From NCBI GenBank assembly GCA_030142905.1, contig JASJOG010000006.1, positions 3,235,501 to 3,299,500 of the forward strand: 64,000 nucleotides of DNA. The letters run 5' to 3'. A program made the position numbers and the translations under genes. This stretch comes from Heliopora coerulea (taxonomy: Eukaryota; Cnidaria; Anthozoa; Scleralcyonacea; Helioporidae). Below, one piece after another: positions 49,801 through 61,800 of the stretch. Every line of letters begins with the position of its first letter. Position 1 is the first letter of the stretch. Below the pieces are notes generated by a model. That model did not search any database. It saw only the letters and a program-made list of their open reading frames with translations, and was not told where the DNA came from.

Positions 49801-52800
49801 GGTTTTGCATGTTGGCATTCATGCGATAATCTCTCTCAGTAGGAGATTAAGTAGGAAATGACGGCCGCTGGTCTTTCGCTCCGTTCGGCCAGAATTAGGT
49901 TTTGCTTTAACTAGTGATTGGTACGGAATCGACATCTATGAAAAATACCGCTATAAAATGTAGTTCTCTTGGATTTACGTGAAATATAATAAATGAAAAC
50001 TTGGATTCTAAACATGGCAACTGTTTAGAAAGGATTAGGTTACCAGTTCAATGAGAGGTTCTTGAGATACATTAAGTTTACGAATTAACCAGCTGATTGC
50101 ACGGATTATGGGAGCAACGAATTCTCAACGAACAACAAAAAATAAGTAGCTTGAACAGTTTCACCGACTAATAAATGCGATAGCTGACCAAGGGATTAGA
50201 CGTGGAAGCCGAAAGGCAGTCAGCCCCCTATATCAACAAAGCGAATGCATCGCCTCTCAGTATTTGACGCATACATAGTTGACTCGAAAATACATACTTT
50301 CTTCGTGTGACTGATGTGAGATATGAATCAACGTTTGTTAGAGAACTTAAATAATTATAAAATTAGAAATTATTTATAATTACATTAGATAATAAATAAA
50401 TAATTATATGAGATGAGTCCTGATCAATTTAGGTGTACTAGCATAAGAGTTTCATATCTTTGGTGTACTGGTGAAAGTAGTGGGTCTGGAACTAAGCTCT
50501 TAGTTCAAAATTGATCAAATATATTTTTTGGTTTTGGATTTTCCGTGTTTTTTAATTTTTCGCTCTGTTGGGTTTTAGGATTAGAATTGGGTTAGGATTA
50601 GGATTAAGACTAGGGGTAACATTAGGGTTATTTATATTCAATTTTTTTATCATCAGTTGGTCAACTCAACTCGAGCAACTCTTACGCTTTTTTTTGTTAC
50701 TCTTCCCATCTCCCCCCCCCCCCCCCCCAGTGCATCCATAACCTTATGGACCACGCCAAATCATGAGCCATTTTTTTTTGGATGGTGAGATTTCATATGT
50801 ACAGCAATTATGTAACAAAAATATCCAATTAAATAAAGTAATTCATGAAATATATGAGGCTTTTCCATGCTTCTGTGTTGGTAATCGGGTCATGAGAGTA
50901 AGATTTTGTCTTCAGACCAATATTTTCGAATGGCCCTTGTACATAGTTTAAACAGGGTTTGCCGGGGTAAGCTAAGTACCGGACAAAGAGTCAGCGTGTG
51001 GTTTTTTGTATATAGCATTTGGCTTTTGATGCTTATGTTGAGATCGTGACAATATACAGAGCTGTACAGAACATTAGAAAATACTTGGCGGATCACAAGG
51101 AGGTTAGTAATGTTATAATTATACATCAGACGATTTCTGTGATACTCGTTAAGTGAAGACATAGATATTTGTTAAATAATTGCATAGTTATCAAATTAAT
51201 CGCACTATTTTGATTGCAATCTGCATGACCATCTACCAATTTCTTTTTCGCTTTGAAAACGTCGCATTGCAATATGAACAATTCGAACTAGTTTTAGTGC
51301 AGAGTAGAAAGAAAAACAAAATACCTCAAGCCTTTATTTACAATTTTGATGTCGTTCTGTGAGTTTTGAGCATTATGACGGTAAAACTGAAAAGAAAAAA
51401 TGCCCTATACATAAACATTAAGGGTCAATAAAACTCTGAAAGGAGGACCCAGATGCTGAAAATGCGATTACGACAGCTCTGGTTTTGGACTACAAGGGCA
51501 TATACCATAAAACGTTCCACATTTCTAAACATTATTGTTGCCAGCCTTTTATTGAAAAGTAATTTATATTTTTACTGCATGGAGTTCCCCTTTAAAGGAA
51601 CACTTCACAGTTGTGGGGCCAGATACGTGAATTGACGTTTAAACTTATGACTAATATCCAGCGCCAGGTTTTTTCTACGTTCGTTTAGCTACTGACTACG
51701 TTTAGAAGGTCGTCATTTGAATACACCGTACGTAAACGTACGAAGAAAAAAATGAGCACTTGAAATCTGAAAAAAATATTTCGTAAAAGAACTCACAAAA
51801 AAACAGCTTAGAAAAACGGAAAAACGAAACTAGGAAATCAAGCCGGTGGAAAGTGCCGTGAAGACCGAGATGTGTACCCAATCATGGGCATCCCACTTGG
51901 ATATTTAGTGGGAATCAATCATCTGATTTACCTAAAATTTTCGTGGTGATTTATCAGTTTATATGGTTTGTATTTTCAATGTAGTTCATGAATGTAAACG
52001 TTGAGATGTAATTGCCTAACTGCTAATTTTTTATCACGTCTGTCAAAGCAGATACACAAAGTCTCACCATACATTCAAGTCTATACATCTAATTCAACAC
52101 AGCCGCTCCTGCTGTAAATAGTATTCGGTTTACAGCATGTGTATTTATACATATACGCAAACAGAAACGTATTAAGGTCTATAGATATATATCTTTCTTT
52201 CTCTTCCTGCTTGTCTGTCCATCCTGTCTGTCTGCATAGAACAAATATTGCTATTGAAAGAAACAGCTTCCATGAATGTATCTGTAGTAGTGATTGTATA
52301 TATTAGTAGTGATTGTATATACTATTATTCATGTTTTTGTTATTGTTGTCTATTATGCTGTTGTTGTTCTTGTGGTTGTTGAAGTTGTAGTTGTTGCTGT
52401 TGCTGTTATTGTGGAGGTAGTGGTGATGGAGTTACCTCCCTGCAAAATATATTTAGTAACTCCGTATCCTACCTTTTCCCTTTTCCAGATAAATTCTGTG
52501 AAACACTTCCGCTGTAACGTTGCTAAACCGGAGGAGTTAGAATTTCAAGTGGATCACCATTTGCATAAATCTATCGAGGCAGCAACTAAACAGTTTCAAA
52601 TACTGGTAAATGTTTGGGTTGAGCGACTGATCTACTAGGATACCATTGTATCCTTGATTTATGAGTGATTTATGTACCTCTTCTGCTCCAGGGTCGCCTC
52701 TTCTGCTCCAGCTTTAGTTTGATTCACATTCATTGTCAAACATAATAGTTGTCTTGAGTCAATTGTAATTCAAGTTTTAGATTCTTCCCTTTGAGGTGGA

Positions 52801-55800
52801 ACAGACCCTGGGAAGGATTGAATCACGTAGCACACGATTTTTCATGGACGGGGGCGTAGCCATGGACAGGGGAGCAATTGGAGGTAGTCTCTCCCGCATT
52901 GGTGGGGGAAAATCGGGATTCTAAACAAAAAATTTGTATCTTTTTCAAAGAAAATTGTGTCTTTTTTTACAATGTTTGGGCTCGGAAATTCCTTTTTTAA
53001 GCATTTTCTTGGTTCTAAAATAGGAAAATTTTTCTGAAAGATCACTTCGTCGACTATTCAGAGGAGGAAAATTTTTTCCATTTTGCCCACCCCTTTCAGA
53101 GACCCTGTTTAAGCTTCCGGTCATACAGGATGGCAGAGGAATGTGGTCATGTTGAAGAGATGGAGGCATTCCCAACAAAGTAATATCAAGTATAAAGTGA
53201 TCTAATGATAAAATTTCTTTGGCAACGATGTTTTTACGTATGTGGAAGCTTCATTACGATGTTGCTTTAACGTTCAAACTGTTTTTCGATATGAGAAGGG
53301 AAAGTCCATTTCCCCCTTCGTTGCAAAGCTTGCTTGACAGCGAGGTGGCATGACGTCAGATTTTTCATACGCAAACTTCACAAGGCTGATTTTTCTCAAA
53401 AATCTCTATTGATTCAAGAAGATCTGGCGCAAGACGTTTCATCCTCTTTCACGTTTTGCTATACAACTACAAATGAATGGCTCTTGACCGAAGCGTGATC
53501 TTAGAGTTGAAACTTTGGCTGCATTGCGGAAATTACTGCTGCAATTTCGGAGTAAAATCGCGATCTGTCCAGAATATGTTTGTGTAATGGCCATTGACCC
53601 ATATATAACTGCCACATGGCCGACTTTCAAATCTCATGCATTGTTCACTTCTTAATTGTTAACCTATTGTTTACACAGATCGTTTAATTTCCTGAAATAA
53701 ATAGTTTTGTGCTCTCTGGACACGAACACCTTAGTTTGCTAATCCTTGCTTTCTTAATTCCCAAGCCTTATGGAAGCCTAAGAGTTGCATCTTTTGCAAC
53801 TGGTCACGGTGGCTCTTAAAAAAATGTGCGATTCTGAAACTTGAAATTTCCTTCATCAGATATCAACTCCATTTCATATGATCTGGTGCAAAAGCGAGAT
53901 ATTCGTTGAATATAGCCGTTCACTTCGCCGGCATAACCACCATTATAGATACAGAACTCGTTCCCAAGCTCTTGAGAACGGCCTTCGTAGTTCAGTTGGC
54001 AGAACCCTGCACTAGATCTACAGAGTTGCAGGTTCGTTTCCCAGCTGGAGGCCCAAGATTTGCATTTTTAGCAAATGGTCGCGGTTGAGTCTTAAAATAT
54101 GTGGTTCTGAAACTGGAAAATTTCCTTCATCTAGTATAAACTTTATTACGTCACATATTGTCTCTTTTAAGTATCAAAAATATTTGAATTCGTCAAGAAC
54201 GAAGTGAGGTATGAAAAACGGGAAGATATTCCTTTATCATTTCAAGAGTTGTTTACCATTTGGGGTGGTCCTCCAGGGTTTTTTAGGGTGAACCGGTTGC
54301 CCCAGCATCTCCTCGGCAGTTTCGCCGCTGAGTTGTTGTAACCTGACGCTTTGTTCATTTGATTCATTGCTGGTCACAAATATTGCACGGAGTTTAACAA
54401 AGCGCGCCTATACTGGTCTTTCGCAATTTGGATATTTTAGTTAACAGCACTGGGAAACTTTTTGTTGCTTAAAATGAAACGAACGAATAAGAGCGCCAAT
54501 CAGATGCATTAGTAGTTTTAAGTGGTTGAAGTAATATTTTAAACACAAGTTGGTGTTCTTCCTCCGACTTCTAAATACCAAGAAACAAGCTTAAAAACGA
54601 GGCGAAACCAAGCTTTTTTAACGAGTTTCGAGGTATTTTGAAATCGGAGGAAGAACACTTAACGAGTGTTTGAAATTGCTTCTCAAACGAACCAGTATAT
54701 TAGACGAAAATCCAGTCAAAAGTTCGCAAAATTCAGTTGTAATCTTCCACCAATTTTTAAGTACTGATTAATTATGTATTTCTTCCGTTTTTACTTTATG
54801 AATTATTAATGATTTGAGAATTGTAGCTCACTCGATCATTTCTATCGGGCATAAACAGCTTGAAAAGAACATAATTTTATTTTTCTGCCGACGTGAAATT
54901 TTCCATCCAACTTTATTCATGTTAATTAATTTACCTTCACTTGTCTTGATTTTTAGAGCGCAAACAATGTCATTAGGTCAATGGTATTTAGTATGTTTGG
55001 GAAGGCTTTCATAAAACAATGCAACGTTCATCCGGATACGTTCGTGCAAATGGCAATCCAGTTGGCCGATTATAAATTACATAAAAGGTCTGGTGTGATT
55101 TAGAAATTAGTTTTATTATATAAAACTTATCCTCTTCAAAAATATTGGAGAGCTGTAGCCCCCATTCTCCCCCTATGCCACCGCCCTTGACACTGTTTGC
55201 AAGGTTTCCCGAAACCGTTCAGTTCTTAACTATTATTGGGTTTGGAAAAAGAGTTTGGTGGCAGGGTTTGGTGGCCGATATAGCCATTATCGGCCATATT
55301 GATAACTTTTATCAATATGGCCGATAATGGCTAACGTGATGATTTTCTTATAAATTTATAGAAAGTTATTGGCTTCAAAGAGGCTGGCTCGCAAAAAATT
55401 CTTACAGCTGTTGTTTTCCATACTATTTAGAATCACTCCTACGTACGAGACCGCTCAGACGAGGCAGTTTTATCATGGGCGAACTGATACGGTAAATCAT
55501 ATAATTTTATAACCTCGATTATATAGGAATGGTGGTGCATTTATAGGACCACGCATAAAAGTTGCTGGACTCCCTGTTTATACGAATTGCTTGAAGGAGG
55601 ATAAGAGTATGCCATCTCAACGCAGAATTTAAATGCATTCGACCTAGTACTTATTCAAACACTGTTTGAGACAATACGATCGAGCTGTGCAAGGTAGAGC
55701 CTGTCAATTGAGTTTAATTTTGTTCTTTCAGTATACACGAAGAACAATTACGGCATCATACCAGAGCAGCAATTGTGTCATTCCACTGGCAAGTACAACA

Positions 55801-58800
55801 ACTTGAACGCGGCATGGCGTCGATTCGATGTATGTAATGACTTCTTTCTTCAATTGGGGTAGTTTGTACAAATCTTGTGCAGTCATCCTGTACACGTCAT
55901 TAGCACTAGTAGCAAGAAACATATCCAGACGTTCCTGTTTTATACAAGATTAAAGTTATTATTTGGCTAGGTCTGAGGCGATGTTATTGGCGAACTGAAA
56001 AGGAGTTATTGCAGGGTCAACACAGGTCCCTATTATTGCTCATTACTCATCTTTAAGTGAATAAGAAATTGCACTAAGACTCACTTTAATCCGGACAGCA
56101 CACAGGTACATAAAAATAAGAAAATAATAGATTTTGATCAGCGAAATACTTGCGATTTGCTCTTCTATCCTGCCCATTTGCCTTAATTTAAATTCTCTAG
56201 AGAACATTCAATGGGCATTAAGCGAGTACTTCTCGAGATGTCTATTCTCTTTAGTGGCAGAGAAGTGTACAAGGATTAGAAAAAGTTGGTACAACTCGCC
56301 TAAATTGAACGAAGATCTTGTCACATGCACTGAATCGATACTCTGCCGAATCAAGATTGGTATACATAGCCAATATGCCAGGTTTTTTAAATTTAGGATC
56401 ACCATTATGTTTCATGCGAAGAGTTTTAAACAGCAAAAAGCCGGCCGATCAAGGACTGTTTTCTCCTAGGCTAGTTTTATTGCGCGAAGCCACTTTTTCT
56501 TTTATCTTTTAGGCTCTCGACTGCTACTAATAAGAAATCTATTCAATTTATACAAAGGAATGTCGATTCGCGCGATAAAATTCGTCTAATGGGAAACAGT
56601 ATTAAAATTCATTGAGTCACGCTTCTTTACTTGCTGGGGAGGTGGTTTAGAGGCGTATTAGATCACAGAAAAGGAACTAATCTCGTATAGGTACTGGTAT
56701 GTCCTAAATATATATAGAATGGAGAAAATGTTAATGAATTAATTGACAAGGCTCTTCTGCGCTGTAGTATAATGCCACCAAATCGTACAAAACAGGATGC
56801 TCAGTGACTGATGAGCGGAGCAGTATGAGTGTCAGTATATAAAAATGGGATGCTGCGTGGGCAGTATAAAACAGTAAAAAGGTAAAAGGTTCGTAGACTG
56901 CCCAACTTATGATAAAGAATTCTAACGTTTCGAGCTATGGCACTTCGTCAGAGAATGAAAATAGTTCTAAATGAGAAATGGCGACCAGACTACGGTTTAT
57001 ACTAAAGCAAGTCATGTGACAAAAATTAACCAATGAAATGTGAGGAATAAAAACAAACAAATCAACGACCTAGCAACGACAAGGAGGTCACTTGCTATTT
57101 TTAAAGGTGATCAGTAAACCGGCTTGGGGAGAAACCGCTAGAGACCCAAGGAGAATAAAAACTTGCATAAGGTGAAAATGACAACAAAACCAAGGGAAAA
57201 CAGTGTATAAGCTAATGTTTCTATCTGCCAATGCTAGACAAAAACAAAAACTGATGAGATTGTATGAGTAGTTCCAAGCTTGAAAATGACACGCCTTTCT
57301 TGTCTCTTGCGGCTATTATTGCCACCCGAGATGGATGAGATGGCACAGACTTTCATATCCGAAATAGAATGGTTTGCGCTGTTGAAATGCCGGGCTACAG
57401 GCTTGTCAACATCGTTGTTCCTTATGAAACGAAGATGCTCGGCAAATCTGTCCGAGAGACGTCGGCCCAGTTTCTCCGATGTAAAGTTTGGAACATTTAT
57501 TACATGATACGCAATAAATGATGTTGGAAGAGGTGCAGGTGAAATTATGCCCGACAATGAAATTACGATTGGGTCCACAAATGGAGGTATTTTGACTGAG
57601 AAAAGGACGTGTGTAACAGCGGGCTCGAGAACAAGAAAAAGTGCCGGCTGGTAATGATGAATTTTGTTTCATAGCACTGAGTACTAAAGAATCTCGAATG
57701 TTAATATTACGCCGAAACGAGATCAGTGAATTATCGGTGAAAATAGCCGATGTCTCAGGATCACTTTTCAAGATATCGAAATTCTGAATGATGATATCCC
57801 TAATTTTGTAGTTGAAGAGATGAAATGTCAGGACTAAGGGAATCTTTGCTGTAGAAATTTGCTCCGAAGGTGGTTTTAGAATGTTCGAACGAGAAATATT
57901 AAACGCTTTTTGGATACCGGTGTCTAATAAATTGGAAAGATGACCACGTTGGGCAAAAAAGGATCTCATTTCCAAGGACTTGGTCTTAAAGTTCCGATCA
58001 TCGCTGTAAAGGCGGCGAAGACGCAGGAATTGAGAATATGGGATAGATTTCTTAGTATCCTTGGGATGGGAAGAAGAGAACAAAAGATAACTATGAGAAT
58101 CAGTCGGTTTGTAAGCCACGGAGGTCGTGAGCGCATCACCATTGATTGAGACTAAAATATCTAGAAGCGATATGAGATCCTTTTTTGCCCAACGTGGTCG
58201 TCCTTCCAATTCATTAGACACCGGTATCCAAAAAGCGTTTAATATTTCTCGTTCGAACATTCTAAAACCACCTTCGGAGCAAATTTCTACAGCAAAGATT
58301 CCCTTAGTCCTGACATTTCATCTCTTCAACTACAAAATTAGGGATATCATCATTCAGAATTTCGATATCTTGAAAAGTGATCCTGAGACATCGGCTATTT
58401 TCACCGATAATTCACTGATCTCGTTTCGGCGTAATATTAACATTCGAGATTCTTTAGTACTCAGTGCTATGAAACAAAATTCATCATTACCAGCCGGCAC
58501 TTTTTCTTGTTCTCGAGCCCGCTGTTACACACGTCCTTTTCTCAGTCAAAATACCTCCATTTGTGGACCCAATCGTAATTTCATTGTCGGGCATAATTTC
58601 ACCTGCACCTCTTCCAACATCATTTATTGCGTATCATGTAATAAATGTTCCAAACTTTACATCAGAGAAACTGGGCCGACGTCTCTCGGACAGATTTGCC
58701 GAGCATCTTCGTTTCATAAGGAACAACGATGTTGACAAGCCTGTAGCCCGGCATTTCAACAGCGCAAACCATTCTATTTCGGATATGAAAGTCTGTGCCA

Positions 58801-61800
58801 TCTCATCCATCTCGGGTGGCAATAATAGCCGCAAGAGACAAGAAAGGCGTGTCATTTTCAAGCTTGGAACTACTCATACAATCTCATCAGTTTTTGTTTT
58901 TGTCTAGCATTGGCAGATAGAAACATTAGCTTATACACTGTTTTCCCTTGGTTTTGTTGTCATTTTCACCTTATGCAAGTTTTTATTCTCCTTGGGTCTC
59001 TAGCGGTTTCTCCCCAAGCCGGTTTACTGATCACCTTTAAAAATAGCAAGTGACCTCCTTGTCGTTGCTAGGTCGTTGATTTGTTTGTTTTTATTCCTCA
59101 CATTTCATTGGTTAATTTTTGTCACATGACTTGCTTTAGTATAAACCGTAGTCTGGTCGCCATTTCTCTTTTAGAACTATTTTCATTCTCTGACGAAGTG
59201 CCATAGCTCGAAACGTTAGAATTCTTTATCATAAGTTGGGCAGTCTCTCAACCATTTAACTTTTTGTGGGTGTCAGTATGTTGATGAACCGATATGTATC
59301 TGTTGACGTAATGGGGGTGTGTTCGCTCGCTTCTATTAGTTCCATAAGCCGCTTAACTGACTGAAACTGATTGTCACAGATACCCATGGCAAGCTTGTTT
59401 TACTTTCAGTGAGTTTAAGCTTATAATTTGCATATGCTTTTGAAGTTATCTTATGGTGTTGTATTATGGTTTGATTTTAATATCATTTTTAATATTATTT
59501 TTGTTTCCGACGTTTTCGTTCAACTTAGGAAATTTTCTAAATTCTTAAAGGTTGGGAGAAATATGAGCATATCTTATTTAGTTCTTGACTTGAACCTGTT
59601 ATGAAGAAGGTCGTGAACATAGAATTTATAGTTTCAATTTATGACATTACTTTACTTTCATTTTCACTGCATAGGTGCGTACGTTTACCAAGGAAACCCA
59701 AAAATGGTGCAAAGTCATGGAAAATCCTCAAGCTTCGGTACAGAATGTCATAATTCGTCTTCGTTCAGGCTCGTAGTCTAGGGGTTAGGGGAAGTTTTCA
59801 TGAACTAAATATTATCTGAATATCCTGATGTTTAATTTAAACTCACCGACTATTTTAAATTAATGAATATATTTCCGTTCCTGAAAATTCTACCCACTGA
59901 ATAGGACCAGGATGATGACCAGAAGTGTGCTGGATCCAGTGATGGCGAAGCCGGGAGGGCTGGGGGCTATAATCCCTACGACTTTTTTTCAAGATATAAC
60001 GTTGAAACGACTACTTTTTTGAACACTTGTTGCGAAATTTCTCGGCGGAACGTGCAAGTTTCCCTCTTCGGAGTTTTGTTCCGCCCACCTTTGGGGCAAT
60101 GACATTGAATTGGCTGAAATTCAAAGCACTTCTCCCCTCTCCACTTTCAATGTTGTATTTCTCGCATATTTAATTTGTTCAAGTTATATTGTTTAAGCAG
60201 TGCGCGCCCTGTTACACCGTGTATCAGCCTTAACGGGCCGGTCCATTTTAGGAATATTTTCCCTTACAAAACGGAGAGAATAAATAATTTTTGGACCTTA
60301 AAGTTTTCTCGACTTTGCCGTTTTTCTGTACGAGACATCACCTAGTGTATTTCTACGTTGTCACGACGACATCGACAAAAAGAAAACAAAGAGAAGCTTT
60401 GCTTTTTGTTCAAATAAGGTTACCCGTCACAAAATCACAAAGGGCAATATCCTACTTTCGGATGTTTTGTAAATGAATACCATCCTCAGAAATGAAGGAC
60501 GCTAAGCGAGAAAATTCCGCACGGCAACGAAGGCTATAGGTATAACAAACATATACTACCAAAACTCTTTCCGTGTTCTGTTTTAATTCTGTAAATAAAT
60601 CCATTAAATTGATTTGAGGGTATTATTTAGGTAATATTTTCTCGAAAATTTGTTTAACCACCTTACTATTTAATAAATGCTGACCTCTATTGAAAAGCTA
60701 GATTTATTTTGCGAATGTATAATCTTTCTTGTTTAGCACACAGGCTAATAATTCTCAACTAATCTTCAAAAACTGGTAAAAGCCGTACAGTAGGCGATGA
60801 TTATGGCCCAATTTACCTAAACAGACCGTTCATTTTGAAGCTCGTTTGTTTGACTATCTAATTAAACAAACTTCGAATATTGGGCGATTTAAACCTATTT
60901 AGCCAAATTCTTCCTACAAACTTTGTAGTTGAACTGAAGTCGACTTTCATACAATAGATCTAGACGTGAAGAATTTGTTCGCATACGTTTAATTAATACA
61001 GCATTGTTCTGTATTAAAAGTGGCTAACATTTCAAGATGCATAGTTTATATAGCTGATACAGAGTGCTATCCTGAAAATATAGTAATTTAGGCCGTGCAC
61101 TCGAATGTATTTGAGTTTTACAATTGCAATCAAGTGACTCGGGTGACTCGGGACATCACTATACAAGTTCATGGGGGTCCCCCCTGCGCATAGAATATTC
61201 GGACTTCGCTGGTCGGTCCTATTGGTTTCACCACAATGAATCTCCAAATTTTGTTGTTAGTGCGCATTTGTAATAATAATTACGGTGTCCCTAATTTCTT
61301 GACAAGGCATAGCTGATGTGAACTTAAAAGTGTTTGCTTTTGCTTTTTACAGGTTGCGCGCAAAGTACAATTGTTAAGAATTGCTTGTCTTAAACATGAT
61401 GAGTTGATGACAGAAGCCATAAATGGACTTGGTAATCCTTTATACATTGATTTTATGCAATGAAGTGCATGTTAGGATATAAACGTCCAATACAGTGAGT
61501 TCAACATGATTACAAGAAGACAAAACTAAATTAACGGTTCTGTGATTTGACATTTATTTGACACACTTAAACTGAACATAAGTTTTTCTGATAAATGAAA
61601 AACGCACTATGAAATTACCTTTCGCTTCATCCCTGAAAAACTTTCTAACAAATGATGTTTATTGACAGTTAATAGTTCATAAATCAAGCAGCAACCTATG
61701 CTGTTGCTATCATAAAAGTATCCTTAGTCTGCCCCGGACAGAAGCTCCGCACTTAATTCTATCCACTTTACCTCCGCAAAACTGGGCAAGAAAATCATTA

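Larger units (their letters stand above)
46830..51015. other. Large acyltransferase intron holding a nested gene
   Basis: Apart from the PTB-domain gene at 48735-49202 and a telomere-like patch with a C17 run around 50565-50728, nothing recognisable was seen. Open frames at 47437-47622 and 50763-50951 show no domain. Confidence 0.5.
56839..59269. mobile_element. Penelope-like element, two 5'-truncated copies head to head
   Basis: The minus copy (about 58165 down to 56895) and the plus copy (about 58167 up to 59246) are near-identical and face outward from a junction near 58166. A 10-bp direct repeat GTGTCAGTAT flanks the whole (56829-56838, 59270-59279) as a target duplication. Short non-homologous tails lie between the arms and the duplication. 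Each arm encodes the C-terminal part of a Penelope-like reverse transcriptase followed by a GIY-YIG endonuclease, and each ends with a hammerhead motif. The element lies in the acyltransferase intron 55492-59674. Confidence 0.88.

Noticed and set aside
52294..52488. Val-rich extension upstream of an acyltransferase exon
   Set aside because: Translation of a GTT repeat. The true exon starts after the CAG acceptor at 52489.
53980..54053. Possible functional tRNA gene with a well-paired acceptor arm
   Set aside because: The anticodon stem has a mismatch, the T-arm does not pair well, and a diverged relative at 32585 points to a SINE family. A tRNA covariance score would decide.
57280..58861. 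Open frames opposite the Penelope coding strands
   Set aside because: Antisense shadows of the GIY-YIG region. The inverted duplication makes them appear twice.
59767..59795. A-box-like TCGTAGTCTAGGGGTTAGGG
   Set aside because: No B box or cloverleaf follows; too short to call.
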